Below are positions 9,001 through 17,179 of a stretch of DNA of 64,000 bases, piece after piece. The translations under genes and the position numbers were made by a program. The notes beneath the pieces are model-generated. The model had not been told where the DNA came from, did not search any database, and was given only the letters and a program-made list of their open reading frames with translations. Positions within the stretch are counted from its first letter, which is position 1, and each line of letters starts with the position of its first letter. Source of the stretch: an uncultured Lachnospiraceae bacterium (GTDB taxonomy: Bacteria; Bacillota; Clostridia; Lachnospirales; Lachnospiraceae); the NCBI GenBank assembly GCA_910578825.1, contig CAJTSB010000002.1, positions 74,051 through 138,050 on the forward strand, read 5' to 3'.

Positions 9001-10027
9001 TTGCCTCATCTGCATAAGGATGATTCCAGACACGAATACGTACATAGTTCACACCTGCATTTTTTAACAGGGTAAAGAATCCTGCATCATCCAGTTCTTC
9101 GCCTTCCCAGCCTTTAAATTTCACACCACTGTCAATCAGACTCTTGTAAGTGGAAATATCCACACCGCGAATAAAGTCATCCGTAATATTTTCCACTTTC
9201 TTAACATTAACGCCCGCATTCTCTACAATAGTTGCAGATACCAAAGCATCTTTTGCCGCCTGTAATGCGATAATTGCTGAATTAATCTCTTCGATCGTCT
9301 TATTCTCTGCATCTGCCTTCACCGCCTCTGCCGCTGTAATGGCATCCTGCAATGCCTGAAAGCTGTCAGCCTCATAGTCCTCTGCCTTTAAAGCTTTACA
9401 TGGTATAAGCAACGCATCGAGTTCTGCCAGTTTTTCTTCCTTGGCAGCTTCAGCGGACAGACCTGTCTTAAGCTCCAGATTATCAAACCAAAGCCAGCCA
9501 CCGGCTGCAATGTCTATTTCAAAAACAATTTTGATGGTGTTTCCGGCAATAACCGCCATATCGGTAGCACTTGTCTCCCAAACATCCCATCCATTAATGC
9601 TGCTAAAAGTTTTGGAACTTTTTTCTGTTTCTCCCTCATATAAACTAACCTTATAGGAATTCACACTACCGCCGTTCAACTGCCAGAACAATTGATAATT
9701 TCCCGGCGTTACGCCTTGTGTTACTTCCTTAGTCAGCGTTAGTTTCTGTGCCGATGGAGAATACAGATTCCATGCCATCGTTTTATTGTTAACTGAACCA
9801 GAATCAACCTTCCTTGAACTTGTTACACCCTCGTCGTTTTCCCATGTAACCGTCCACCCCTCTTCCTCTGTTGTCTTATTCATATTATCAGAATAGACAA
9901 CCTTCTCTGTCATTCCTGTGTCTTCTCCTTCTGCCTTTGCCGTCAACTCCGGAACGCTGATTCCGGTCAACAGCATGGCTGCGGACAAGGCTATTGCAAG
10001 CCCACGCTGCAAAAATCCTTTCCTCAT
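6062..10027 (-). CDS. Secreted modular GH53 arabinogalactan endo-beta-1,4-galactanase (large form)
   Basis: A 1321-residue exported enzyme expected to cut beta-1,4-galactan side chains of pectin (functional class of B. subtilis GanB). Domains in order: signal peptide (1-32), a jelly-roll carbohydrate-binding-like domain (about 42-188), a helical FIVAR-like spacer (190-265), the GH53 barrel (about 272-680) with acid/base Glu431 in QVGNE and nucleophile Glu533 in VAETSW, a Big_4-like domain (685-760), a CBM61-like galactan-binding domain (762-907), two InlB-type repeats (914-982, 993-1059), Big2 (1073-1155), a third InlB-type repeat (1156-1223) and a Lys-rich FN3-like end (1227-1321). No LPxTG anchor is present. 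A near-twin follows upstream at 10382. Substrate specificity is inferred from family. Confidence 0.95.
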   Translation of the reverse strand: MRKGFLQRGLAIALSAAMLLTGISVPELTAKAEGEDTGMTEKVVYSDNMNKTTEEEGWTVTWENDEGVTSSRKVDSGSVNNKTMAWNLYSPSAQKLTLTKEVTQGVTPGNYQLFWQLNGGSVNSYKVSLYEGETEKSSKTFSSINGWDVWETSATDMAVIAGNTIKIVFEIDIAAGGWLWFDNLELKTGLSAEAAKEEKLAELDALLIPCKALKAEDYEADSFQALQDAITAAEAVKADAENKTIEEINSAIIALQAAKDALVSATIVENAGVNVKKVENITDDFIRGVDISTYKSLIDSGVKFKGWEGEELDDAGFFTLLKNAGVNYVRIRVWNHPYADEAKTQGYGAGNCDVDKAKWMGKLASDAGLKVLVDFHYSDFWADPAKQKAPKAWKDYTVDQKKTAIATYTEESLNTLIEAGVDVGMVQVGNETTSGICGEKSWDNMATLFKAGCDAVHKVATEKSIEIMAAIHFTNPDKTSTMKGFADSLNESGVEYDVFASSYYPYWHGTRENLTSVLKYVADTYNKKVMVAETSWARTMEDGDGQPNVVRPGQNDDTSQYPATYQGQANEVRDVIQAVANVGTKGIGVMYWEPAWLPVNVYKADAENAADVLAANKLAWETYGSGWASSYSVAYDDTATEESYGGSEWDNQAMFDFEGNPLPSLNVYKYVLTGATEPKRLDAIDGCEIDAKEGDDIASKLPTTVTGIYNDSTKAEGLSVVWNQADIAAITSFGTHKVNGTVTWEGSEETMNAVCTVHYFPQNLLIQGDFEGEGGGRDVWEIIGSGLNDKLGENPRSGKQCLAFYHAEAYELTATQSFTVETPGKYKAFMYLQGGDAENAVTAKIKLSNDTKETFTEDAAGVKGWLVWQNPTVDEVQAQIGDVLTVTITITGKAGSWGSVDDVYLYQTVKDPVYDVTYHLDGGTNSAANPEKIDGSKEITLSNPTKTGYIFEGWYTESGFENKVEKIAAGATANVTLYAKWRERTDEDPEVYTITYHLDGGTNAAVNPSEYDGTEAITLAAPSREGYVFEGWYTDSEFETAITEIAAGTTGNLNLYAKWKKQSGEGPGEEGIKVSAITLSAKTTTMLRGKTFTLTAQIAPESATVKTLKWESSNEKVARVNDEGVVTTVGPGQATITATATDGSSVKGTCIVTVPYHVSYVLNGGTNNRTNPVSYFNQKINLKNPTRSKYSFSGWYTDSRFKNKVTGITQANKSDLTLYAKWSKVTVKKASVKTVKNNAKKKAKVTIKKVSGAKGYRIQYSTSKKFKKGTKTKTTTKTSYTLSGLKKGKTYYVRVCAYKLDSKNSKIYGKYSSVKKIKIKK

Positions 10028-10109
10028 ACATAACCTCCTTTTTCTCCACTCTGCCCAGCTATAAGTTTCTTTACTCTGATCATCCTATAGTGGACAACTC
10101 ATTCCATTA

Positions 10110-10119
10110 GTTGCGCAAT
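10110..10119. promoter_or_regulatory. LacI-type operator candidate, large galactanase
   Basis: GTTGCGCAAT is a near-palindrome with core TTGCGCAA and a central CG, typical of LacI-family operators. It lies about 20-30 bases downstream of the predicted start point of the 10146-10175 promoter, a position suited to blocking transcription. The same core recurs downstream of the second galactanase promoter. Confidence 0.55.
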
Positions 10120-10145
10120 TGTTCTAAAAATTATATTACCGTTTT

Positions 10146-10195
10146 ATTATATAGTATCTAATATGTTTCGCGCAACTGACAAATTCCCCAGTATT
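10146..10195 (-). promoter_or_regulatory. Promoter and conserved upstream block, large galactanase
   Basis: The -10 is TATAAT (10146-10151) and the -35 is a poor TTGCGC (10170-10175) with an 18-base spacer. Just upstream, 10172-10195, read on the minus strand, matches the second galactanase promoter in the pattern AATACTGGGnAAnTTGTCA followed by nTTGC. A weak -35 preceded by a conserved block suggests activator dependence. Confidence 0.65.
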
Positions 10196-10230
10196 ATTTT
10201 TGTTTTTTTGTTTGAATTGCATAATATTAA

Positions 10231-10247
10231 TGCGCAACTTTTGCGCA
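10231..10247. promoter_or_regulatory. Inverted repeat TGCGCAA-ctt-TTGCGCA
   Basis: Two perfect 7-base arms (10231-10237 and 10241-10247) flank a three-base spacer. It lies about 95 bases upstream of the predicted transcription start and repeats the TTGCGCA core of the downstream operator. It could be an auxiliary operator for DNA looping. Confidence 0.45.
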
Positions 10248-10270
10248 CGCAAAAACATATATAAATAAAC

Positions 10271-10342
10271 AAAAAATCCCTCTCCCATTCTGCTGTAAGA
10301 TTGCCAGTCTGCCGGGCAAATTACAATCTGGAATGAGAGAGG
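10271..10342 (-). terminator. Intrinsic terminator of the second galactanase
   Basis: On the minus strand a 12-bp stem (10331-10342 with 10279-10290, one G-U pair) encloses a secondary AGATTG/CAATCT stem and is followed by six T (10271-10276). It lies about 40 bases after the gene's stop. Confidence 0.85.
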
Positions 10343-10381
10343 AATTCTATCATTGCCTTTTACTGTTTCAATATATGATAA

Positions 10382-13168
10382 TTACTTTTTAATCTTGATT
10401 TTCTTAGCAGTTCCATATGCTCCAAACACCTTATTATTCTGGGAATCCAGTTTATAGGCGCATACCCTGACATAATATGTCTTACCTTTTTTCAGACCGC
10501 TTAACGTATAAGACGTCTTTGTCGTGGTCTTCGTTTTTGTGCCCTTCTTAAACTTCTTGCTGGTACTGTACTGAATACGGTAACCTTTGGCTCCGGAAAC
10601 TTTTTTGATTGTAACTTTCGCCTTTTTTCTGGCGTTATTCTTCACCGACTTGACGGAAACTTTCTTAACGGTTACTTTGCTCCACTTTGCATACAGCGTC
10701 AAATCACTCTTGTTTGCCGAGGTAATACCATTTATTTTCTGCCTGAAACCGCTGTCTGTATACCAGCCCTGAAACGTATAATTCTTTCTCGTGGGATTCT
10801 TCAGGTTTATATTCTGGTTATAATACGAAACCGGATTACTGCCGCTGACGCTGCCGCCGTTTAAGTTATATGCAATCCTGTATGGTACGGTAACAATACA
10901 GCTTCCCTTTGCTGTGCCGCCATCTGTTGCGCTTGCCGTAATCGTTGCCTGGCCCGGGCCTACCGTCGTTACAACGCCATGTTCATCCACCTTGGCTACC
11001 CTCTCATTGGAGGACGCCCATTTGAGGGTCTTTTCCGTCGCATTTTCCGGCGCTACCTGCGCGTTGAGAGCAAACGTCTGATTTCTTTCCAGCATCTTTG
11101 CGCTGGGAGATAATGTGATATTCCCTACTTCAATATCCTGATAGAGGTAAACGTCATCGATGCTGCCCCAGCTTGCTGCTTTCCCTGTGATGGTAATGGT
11201 CACGGTCAATACGTCGCCTTGTTCCGCACTGACTTTTTCTGTCCGGGGATTTTGCCAGACAAGCCAGCCTTTGACGCCTGCTTCTGCATGTCTGGATGTT
11301 TCCTTCGTATCATTTGACAGCTTAATATCGGCTGTCACCGCGTCTTCACCGTCTCCACCCTGAAGATACATGAATGCACGGTATGTTCCGGCTGTTTGCA
11401 CAGTAACTGACTGCGTAACGGTAAGCTCGTAGTCCTCTGCCAGATAAAATGCCACGCAATTTTTTCCCCTTCTGGGGTTTTCCGTTGTTTTACTGTTGAG
11501 GCCTGTTCCCTCAATCGTCCACTTGTCGCGTCCGCTCTCAAAATCTCCCTGCTGTAATAAATTTCCAGGCAAAACATTAACTGTACAGACTGTATTTATA
11601 GTCTCTGTCGTGCCCTCCGGTGTCTGATAAGTAACAATTCCATTTATTCGGAACGTACCGAAACTACGGATGTTCCTGATATCCTCCTGACTCCAGGCTA
11701 CCTGCAGATTTTCTGCCTTATCGCCGTCATTGTAACTGCCGTTTACCGTGGCCGGAAGCGCAGCCGCAATATCATCTCCGAGCTCTACCTCTACGCTGGG
11801 ATGATCAACGGCGTCCAGCCTCTTGGGATTTACCGCCCCGGTAAATACATACTTATAAACATTCAGTGACGGCAGCGGATTGCCTTCGAAATCAAACATC
11901 GCCTGATTGTCCCACTCGGATCCGCCATAATTCTTCTCCGTGACATTGGGGTCATAGGAAATGCTGTAACTGGACGCCCAGCCGGAACCGAACTCTTCCC
12001 ATGCCTGTTTGTTCTTTTCCAATATCTCCGCCGCGTCTACTGCATCCGCATGATAGACATTGACCGGAAGCCATGCCGGCTCCCAATACATGATGCCGAT
12101 TCCGGCCTCTCCGACATTCGCAACCGCTTCGATGACGTCGCGCACTTCATTTGCCTGTCCCTGTGGCGTCGCTGCATACTGGGAAGTGTCGTCATTCTGG
12201 CCCGAACGTACCACATTCGGCTGACCGTCTCCATCTTCCAGTGTCCTTGCCCAGGAGGTCTCAGCCACCATAACCTTCTTTTGATACTTATCCGCCACAT
12301 ATTTTAACACACTGGTAAGATTCTCTCTCGTACCATGCCAGTACGGATAATAGGAGGAGGCAAACACATCATAATCCACACCCGCTGTGTTGAGCTTATC
12401 TGCAAATCCTTTCATCCTGTCGCTTTTCTCCGGGTTCGTAAAGTGGAGCGCCGCCAGTATTTCCTGGCTCCGGTCTTCTGCAACCCTGTGTACGGCATCG
12501 CATCCCGCCTTGAATAGAGTAACCATATTATCCCAGTTGCTTTCTCCACAGATGGAACTTGTCGTCTCGTTGCCAACCTGAACCATTCCTACATCTGCAC
12601 CGGCATCTAAAATGGTATTCAGGCTTTCTTCTGTAAATTCTGACAACGCTTCCGCTTTCTGCGCAACCGTAAAGCCCTTCCACGCCTTTGGCACTACCTG
12701 TCTTCCCGGATCCGCCCAGAAATCCGAATAGTGAAAATCAACCATAACCTTCAATCCGGCATCCGTCGCCCATTTTCCCATCAGGGCTGCCTTTGCCACA
12801 TCACAGTTTCCTGCGCCATACCCCTGCGTCTTTGCTTCATCCGCATAGGGGTCGTTCCAGACACGGATACGTACATAATTTACACCGGCATCTTTTAATA
12901 ACCGGAAAAATCCTCTCTCATCAAGCACATTGCCATCCCAGCCCTTAAATGTTACACCGCTGTCAATCAGGCTCTTGTAGGTAGAAATATCCACACCGCG
13001 GATAAAATCTTCTGTAAGTCCCTCCACCTTCGTTACATTGACGCCTGCATTTTGCACGACGCCCGAATCATCCGCCTTCACCGTCACATGCGAATAACTG
13101 ATTCCCGTCAACAACATGGCTGCGGACAATACGACAGCAAACCCACGCCTTAGTATTCCTCTCTTCAT
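10382..13168 (-). CDS. Secreted modular GH53 endo-beta-1,4-galactanase (short form)
   Basis: A 928-residue paralogue of the neighbouring galactanase, with the same expected activity on galactan. Order: signal peptide (1-32), GH53 barrel (about 42-450) with Glu201 in QVGNE and Glu303 in VAETSW, Big_4-like (about 455-530), CBM61-like (about 535-680), Big2 (about 685-765), one InlB-type repeat (about 766-832) and a Lys-rich FN3-like end (about 836-928). It lacks the N-terminal binding domain, the helical spacer and two InlB-type repeats of the larger copy. The frame opens at 13183, but GGAGGAGG lies inside that extension six bases before the ATG at 13168, fixing the start. It has its own promoter and terminator. 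Confidence 0.95.
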   Translation of the reverse strand: MKRGILRRGFAVVLSAAMLLTGISYSHVTVKADDSGVVQNAGVNVTKVEGLTEDFIRGVDISTYKSLIDSGVTFKGWDGNVLDERGFFRLLKDAGVNYVRIRVWNDPYADEAKTQGYGAGNCDVAKAALMGKWATDAGLKVMVDFHYSDFWADPGRQVVPKAWKGFTVAQKAEALSEFTEESLNTILDAGADVGMVQVGNETTSSICGESNWDNMVTLFKAGCDAVHRVAEDRSQEILAALHFTNPEKSDRMKGFADKLNTAGVDYDVFASSYYPYWHGTRENLTSVLKYVADKYQKKVMVAETSWARTLEDGDGQPNVVRSGQNDDTSQYAATPQGQANEVRDVIEAVANVGEAGIGIMYWEPAWLPVNVYHADAVDAAEILEKNKQAWEEFGSGWASSYSISYDPNVTEKNYGGSEWDNQAMFDFEGNPLPSLNVYKYVFTGAVNPKRLDAVDHPSVEVELGDDIAAALPATVNGSYNDGDKAENLQVAWSQEDIRNIRSFGTFRINGIVTYQTPEGTTETINTVCTVNVLPGNLLQQGDFESGRDKWTIEGTGLNSKTTENPRRGKNCVAFYLAEDYELTVTQSVTVQTAGTYRAFMYLQGGDGEDAVTADIKLSNDTKETSRHAEAGVKGWLVWQNPRTEKVSAEQGDVLTVTITITGKAASWGSIDDVYLYQDIEVGNITLSPSAKMLERNQTFALNAQVAPENATEKTLKWASSNERVAKVDEHGVVTTVGPGQATITASATDGGTAKGSCIVTVPYRIAYNLNGGSVSGSNPVSYYNQNINLKNPTRKNYTFQGWYTDSGFRQKINGITSANKSDLTLYAKWSKVTVKKVSVKSVKNNARKKAKVTIKKVSGAKGYRIQYSTSKKFKKGTKTKTTTKTSYTLSGLKKGKTYYVRVCAYKLDSQNNKVFGAYGTAKKIKIKK

Positions 13169-13213
13169 AAAAACCTCCTCCATTACCGTTTTCTAAATGC
13201 TTTCACTTCAAAT

Positions 13214-13244
13214 GTTGTGCAACCCATCATATTTGCTGCGCAAC
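13214..13244. promoter_or_regulatory. Two LacI-type operator candidates, short galactanase
   Basis: GTTGTGCAAC (13214-13223) and GCTGCGCAAC (13235-13244) carry the outer GTTG/CAAC or close arms and the TTGCGCAA-like core also seen at 10110-10119. Both lie downstream of the promoter, about 10-40 bases after the predicted start point. Two 21-base-spaced sites could bind two dimers on one face. Confidence 0.55.
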
Positions 13245-13259
13245 GGTTCTTTGTATTTT

Positions 13260-13309
13260 ATTATATATGATTGTTATTCTCTCATGCAATTGACAACTTA
13301 CCCAGTATT
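13260..13309 (-). promoter_or_regulatory. Promoter and conserved upstream block, short galactanase
   Basis: The -10 is TATAAT (13260-13265), the -35 is TTGCAT (13284-13289) and the spacer is 18 bases, the same geometry as the paralogue's promoter. The block 13286-13309 on the minus strand matches it as AATACTGGGnAAnTTGTCAnTTGC. Confidence 0.65.
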
Positions 13310-13344
13310 CAGGAACTGAATTTAGCCATTATTTCCAGAATAAC

Positions 13345-13378
13345 AAAAACTGCCACCACCCATAAAGGATGATGACAG
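13345..13378 (-). terminator. Intrinsic terminator of the NlpC/P60 gene
   Basis: A 12-bp stem with three to four G-U pairs (13367-13378 with 13350-13361), a five-base loop and five T on the minus strand, 25 bases after the stop. It separates the hydrolase gene from the galactanase promoter. Confidence 0.85.
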
Positions 13379-13403
13379 CTCTTGTGATATATAAAAGATA
13401 AGC

Positions 13404-14432
13404 TTAATCACTAATTAATCTTGTCACACAAACCGGCGTACGATAAAATGCATTGGATATCTTAATACCTGTTCTGGCAGAACTTGCATGGACAACCTGT
13501 CCATTGCCGATGTACATGGCAACGTGATTGATTCCACCGCCGTTTCCATAGAAGAACAAATCTCCCGGTCTTGCCTCAGACGCATTGACCCTCGTTCCAT
13601 ATCCTGCCTGCGCGCTGGATGAATGCGGCAGATAAATTCCATAATTCTCATAGATCTTCATCGTAAATCCGGAACAGTCCACGCCGTTTGTAAGGCTTGT
13701 CCCACCCCAGACATAACGGTTTCCGACAAACTGACATGCATACTGTACCATAGCGACACGGACATCCGATATACCTTCGCCATAACGCAGCTCCGTCATA
13801 GTCATTGCCTTCGGCAGCTGCTCAGACACATCTACAAACTCACTGGCGATGTAGCATTCATCTCCATCCACATCTACCTTAATCCACTCGCCCATTTCTT
13901 CTATCACATGCAGAGATTCTCCTTCTGCAATGGTTGTCCAGATGCTGCAATCCGTATTCGGCTCCACTCGCGCATTCAATGTCTGCGTCGTGGAAGTCGC
14001 CATAATAGATTTCACTTCCTCTGCCCGTGCTGCTGCCGCATCTCCGGTAAGCAGAAATTCACCCTTCACATAGCCGTTAACTTTCCCGGACTCAATCTGA
14101 TACCATTCGCCTTCCTGTGATAAAATCTCACAGCCGGCATCTACCGGAAGTGCGCCTACCAAATCAAACTCTTCTCCAGCGCCCTCACGGATATTCAAAT
14201 GATTCTCCACACTGGCTATTCCAAGATTCTTATATCCGCATATCGTCTTATCCTCGGCTGCCATAGCAACATCTGTCTCGGACTTCTGCGTATTGGCCTC
14301 GCCCACGAGACAATCGCTCAATAGCGTAGAAACACCTGCATGGGTTGCTGCTTCTGTTGTCATCTGACTCATGCCAAACACGGCTGCACCCGTCAAACAT
14401 CCTATCATTAATTTTGCCCATTCTATTCTCAT
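13404..14432 (-). CDS. Secreted SH3-domain NlpC/P60 peptidoglycan hydrolase
   Basis: A 342-residue exported protein expected to cleave gamma-D-glutamyl-diamino-acid bonds of stem peptides. It has a signal peptide (about 1-28), two bacterial SH3 domains (about 72-128 and 148-202) for wall binding and a C-terminal NlpC/P60 domain (about 225-342) with catalytic Cys253 in GVDCSGF, His303 in INHVAMYIG and His315 in VVHAS. The frame opens at 14471, but that codon lies on the -10 box of its promoter; GGGAGG eight bases before 14432 fixes the start. It is monocistronic, between its own promoter and terminator. Confidence 0.93.
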   Translation of the reverse strand: MRIEWAKLMIGCLTGAAVFGMSQMTTEAATHAGVSTLLSDCLVGEANTQKSETDVAMAAEDKTICGYKNLGIASVENHLNIREGAGEEFDLVGALPVDAGCEILSQEGEWYQIESGKVNGYVKGEFLLTGDAAAARAEEVKSIMATSTTQTLNARVEPNTDCSIWTTIAEGESLHVIEEMGEWIKVDVDGDECYIASEFVDVSEQLPKAMTMTELRYGEGISDVRVAMVQYACQFVGNRYVWGGTSLTNGVDCSGFTMKIYENYGIYLPHSSSAQAGYGTRVNASEARPGDLFFYGNGGGINHVAMYIGNGQVVHASSARTGIKISNAFYRTPVCVTRLISD

Positions 14433-14469
14433 TTGTCGAACCTCCCGGATAACTGTTTCATTTTTTGCC

Positions 14470-14498
14470 ATTATATCAAGGAGTTATTACGTTGTCAA
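14470..14498 (-). promoter_or_regulatory. Sigma-A promoter of the NlpC/P60 gene
   Basis: A consensus -35 TTGACA (14493-14498) and -10 TATAAT (14470-14475) are separated by 17 bases. An AT-rich inverted repeat built on TAATTATGTAATAATT lies just upstream (about 14505-14528) and could be a regulator site. Confidence 0.9.
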
Positions 14499-14558
14499 TA
14501 CTTATTGTAATAATTATGTAATAATTGAAAACAAACGTAAACTGGGCAGTTTCTATGC

Positions 14559-16193
14559 CTATGGTAACGCCTCCTCCGGATTTCCGCCTTCCAGAATTGA
14601 GAATGCAATATTTGTAGCATGGTCTGCAACACGCTCCAGCCCTGTCACCAGATCGGTAAACAGGATTCCTGTCATCGGCAGGCATTTGCCTTTTGCCATA
14701 CGTCTGACATGGTTCTGCTGCAACTCGCGTTCCATATTATCAATGCTGTTTTCCAGTTCAAGAATATCCGGCAGGTTTTTCTTGTCAAGCGTGGTAAACA
14801 TTTCCATCGATTCCTGCAGGATCAACATTGTTTTCTCATGCATTTCACGGATTTCACGCTCGCCCTTTTTCGTAAATTTCATATTTTCATCATGGCTCTT
14901 CACTGCCGCGTCTGCGATATTTTCCGCATGGTCTCCAATCCGCTCAATATCGCTCACTACATGGAATAGCCCGCCAATTCGTTTGGCATCCACAACAGGA
15001 AGCTGCAGCTGGTTGATCTTAACAAGGTAATCCGTAATTTCCCGGCTCAGAAAATCAATCTGGTTTTCCACCTCGTATACACGGTTGATTTTCTTCTGGT
15101 CTCCGTCAAAAAATGCCTCCATGGCAAGATTCAGGTTTTCACGCGCCATCTTACCCATACGCTCAATCTCCTGCGTCGTCTCTACTACCGCAATCGAAGG
15201 CGTAAATGTATTCTGCTTTCCAATATAAAGAAGCTGATATTCTTTTTCCTCCTGATCTTCCCCCGGAATCAGGCGACGGCTCATCGCTACAAACTGCGCG
15301 GATAACGGCAAGAAGATGATTGTCTGGAAAATCTTGTAAAACGTATCTGCATTTGCCACGCACCGTCCGATGTCGGATCCGGAAATATGTAAAATAAACG
15401 ATTCAAACTGTTCCATGCCAAACGCAAGCAGAATACCGATGATCACCATACCAAACACATTGAACATCACATGGATGGCAGCTGCGCGCCTGGCGTCCTT
15501 TTTCGTATCCAGGCTTGCCAGTACGGCTGGTGTACAGGAACCGATGTTACAACCAAGGATTACATAGAAACAGACAGGTAAATCAATCAGTCCCTGGCTT
15601 GCCATCAACAAAAGAATGCTGACCGTCACGGAAGAGCTCTGGACAACCACAGTGATGGCTGTTCCAAATAAAATTGCCAGAATCGGATTCTTCATACTGC
15701 CTAACACAGTCATAACCGTCTGATAATCTTTTAAATCTGCCATGGCGTCTTTCATAAAACTGATACCCATGAACAACGCGCCAAATCCTAAGAGCACCTC
15801 TCCGACCTTCTTCACCATAGGTTTCCTGCCAAACATGACAAATACTGCTCCTATGAACAGAATAAAAGGCGCAATGCCTGTCAGATTAAATGCCACAAGC
15901 TGGGAAGTTATGGTCGTACCAATATTTGCGCCGAAAATAATTCCTATCGACTGCGCCAGACTCATAATTCCCGTATTTACAAAAGTTACTACCATAACGG
16001 TTGTCGCGCCCGAAGATTGTATGATTGCCGTAAACAACGCGCCAAACAGTACCGCTATAATCTTGTTTTTGGTCATGGCTTCCAAAATCGAGCGCAACCT
16101 TGCACCCGCCGCTTTCTGAAGGCCCTCGCTCATAAACTTCATGCCAAACAAAAAAAGTCCCAGGCCACCTAACAAATTCACTATCAATTCCAT
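14559..16193 (-). CDS. Na/Pi cotransporter family protein with PhoU domain
   Basis: A membrane protein of about 544 residues. The N-terminal half has about eight hydrophobic segments and the paired QSS motifs of the Na/Pi-cotransporter family (QSSGATT near residue 62 and QSSSVTV near residue 190). The C-terminal 200 residues are a helical PhoU-like domain, with repeats such as ERIGDHAENIADAA and ERVADHATNIAFSILEG. The family imports phosphate with sodium; the PhoU part likely tunes activity or signals. The frame could open at GTG 16202, but AAAGGG is better spaced for the ATG at 16193. It begins about 12 bases after ribF and may be read through from it. Confidence 0.92.
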   Translation of the reverse strand: MELIVNLLGGLGLFLFGMKFMSEGLQKAAGARLRSILEAMTKNKIIAVLFGALFTAIIQSSGATTVMVVTFVNTGIMSLAQSIGIIFGANIGTTITSQLVAFNLTGIAPFILFIGAVFVMFGRKPMVKKVGEVLLGFGALFMGISFMKDAMADLKDYQTVMTVLGSMKNPILAILFGTAITVVVQSSSVTVSILLLMASQGLIDLPVCFYVILGCNIGSCTPAVLASLDTKKDARRAAAIHVMFNVFGMVIIGILLAFGMEQFESFILHISGSDIGRCVANADTFYKIFQTIIFLPLSAQFVAMSRRLIPGEDQEEKEYQLLYIGKQNTFTPSIAVVETTQEIERMGKMARENLNLAMEAFFDGDQKKINRVYEVENQIDFLSREITDYLVKINQLQLPVVDAKRIGGLFHVVSDIERIGDHAENIADAAVKSHDENMKFTKKGEREIREMHEKTMLILQESMEMFTTLDKKNLPDILELENSIDNMERELQQNHVRRMAKGKCLPMTGILFTDLVTGLERVADHATNIAFSILEGGNPEEALP

Positions 16194-16205
16194 GCGATTC
16201 ACCCT

Positions 16206-17153
16206 TTAGTTCTTCTGAACTCCTTTTCCCATGTTAAAATAAACTTTACCGTACTCTATATCATGTTTCATTTGTTTCTTTAACGACTCAAGCGATGGAA
16301 ACCTCTGCTCCGGACGCACATGTTTCAGAAAACTGACACGAACTTTTTCTCCGTACAGATCTTCTGATACGTCAAACAAATGTGTCTCCACGCCAATGGG
16401 GTTCTCTCCCTCAACGGTAGGCTTGCATCCGACATTTGTAATCCCCGGATAACGTCTCCCCTTCCATTCGGTCTCTGAGATATAAACGCCGAATGGAGGC
16501 AGAAGCTTGTCCTCCGGCGGCAGCAGGTTGATGGTTGGAATATCTAATACCTTCTTCCCCATCTGTCTGCCATGCAAAACGCATCCTTCCACAAAAAACG
16601 GATATCCCAGCAAATGATTTGCCTTTTCAATATTTCCAGCCATAAGCTCCTCGCGTACATAGGTGCTGCTGATATCCCGATTATTCTCCTGAATCTTATC
16701 TACCACTTTTATTTCGTATCCGTACTGCGCCGCAAGTTCTTCCAGCATCCGGTAATCTCCGCGCCGCCTGTGGCCGAAACGGAAATCGGTTCCCACCACC
16801 ATGTATTTTACATGACACGCAGTAACAATCCTATGGATAAACGTTTCCGGCTCCATACACATAATCTGCCTTGTAAACGGACACTCAATCACATAATCAA
16901 TCCCAGCTTCCTCAAAAAGCCGTTCTTTTTCAGCGCCTGTCGTAAGCACCTGCGACTGTATATCCTGTACGCGCTCCCTTGGCGGAATATCAAATGTGAA
17001 CACGACTGCTTTTAATTCTTTTTCTTCCTGTTTCTTTTGTTTCATATACTTCATCAGCAGTTCGTGTCCGCGGTGCAGTCCATCAAATTTTCCAAGGGAA
17101 AGCACGCTTGGTCCGTCTATCTCAAATGTCATACTCTGCCTTATGTATTCCAT
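16206..17153 (-). CDS. ribF: Bifunctional riboflavin kinase/FAD synthetase
   Basis: Converts riboflavin to FMN and FAD. The N-terminal nucleotidyltransferase domain shows LSLGKFDGLHRGHE (flavin adenylylation, HxGH-like) and VVGTDFRFGHRRRGD; the C-terminal flavokinase domain shows GKKVLDIPTINL and GVETHLFDVSEDLYGEKVRVSFL. The frame opens at 17237, inside truB; I chose the Met of MEYIRQSMTFEI (17153), which leaves a 26-base gap and matches the family's usual beginning. The length is then 315 residues, normal for RibF. It follows truB at the end of the translation operon, a conserved pairing. Confidence 0.95.
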   Translation of the reverse strand: MEYIRQSMTFEIDGPSVLSLGKFDGLHRGHELLMKYMKQKKQEEKELKAVVFTFDIPPRERVQDIQSQVLTTGAEKERLFEEAGIDYVIECPFTRQIMCMEPETFIHRIVTACHVKYMVVGTDFRFGHRRRGDYRMLEELAAQYGYEIKVVDKIQENNRDISSTYVREELMAGNIEKANHLLGYPFFVEGCVLHGRQMGKKVLDIPTINLLPPEDKLLPPFGVYISETEWKGRRYPGITNVGCKPTVEGENPIGVETHLFDVSEDLYGEKVRVSFLKHVRPEQRFPSLESLKKQMKHDIEYGKVYFNMGKGVQKN

Positions 17154-17179
17154 AACCTCTGTCCTATTCCATCCATTTT

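Larger units (their letters stand above)
10028..10381 (-). other. Intergenic region between the two galactanases
   Basis: No gene is seen. The region holds the terminator of the upstream galactanase (10271-10342), an upstream inverted repeat, a promoter and an operator candidate for the downstream galactanase, each listed separately. Confidence 0.8.
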
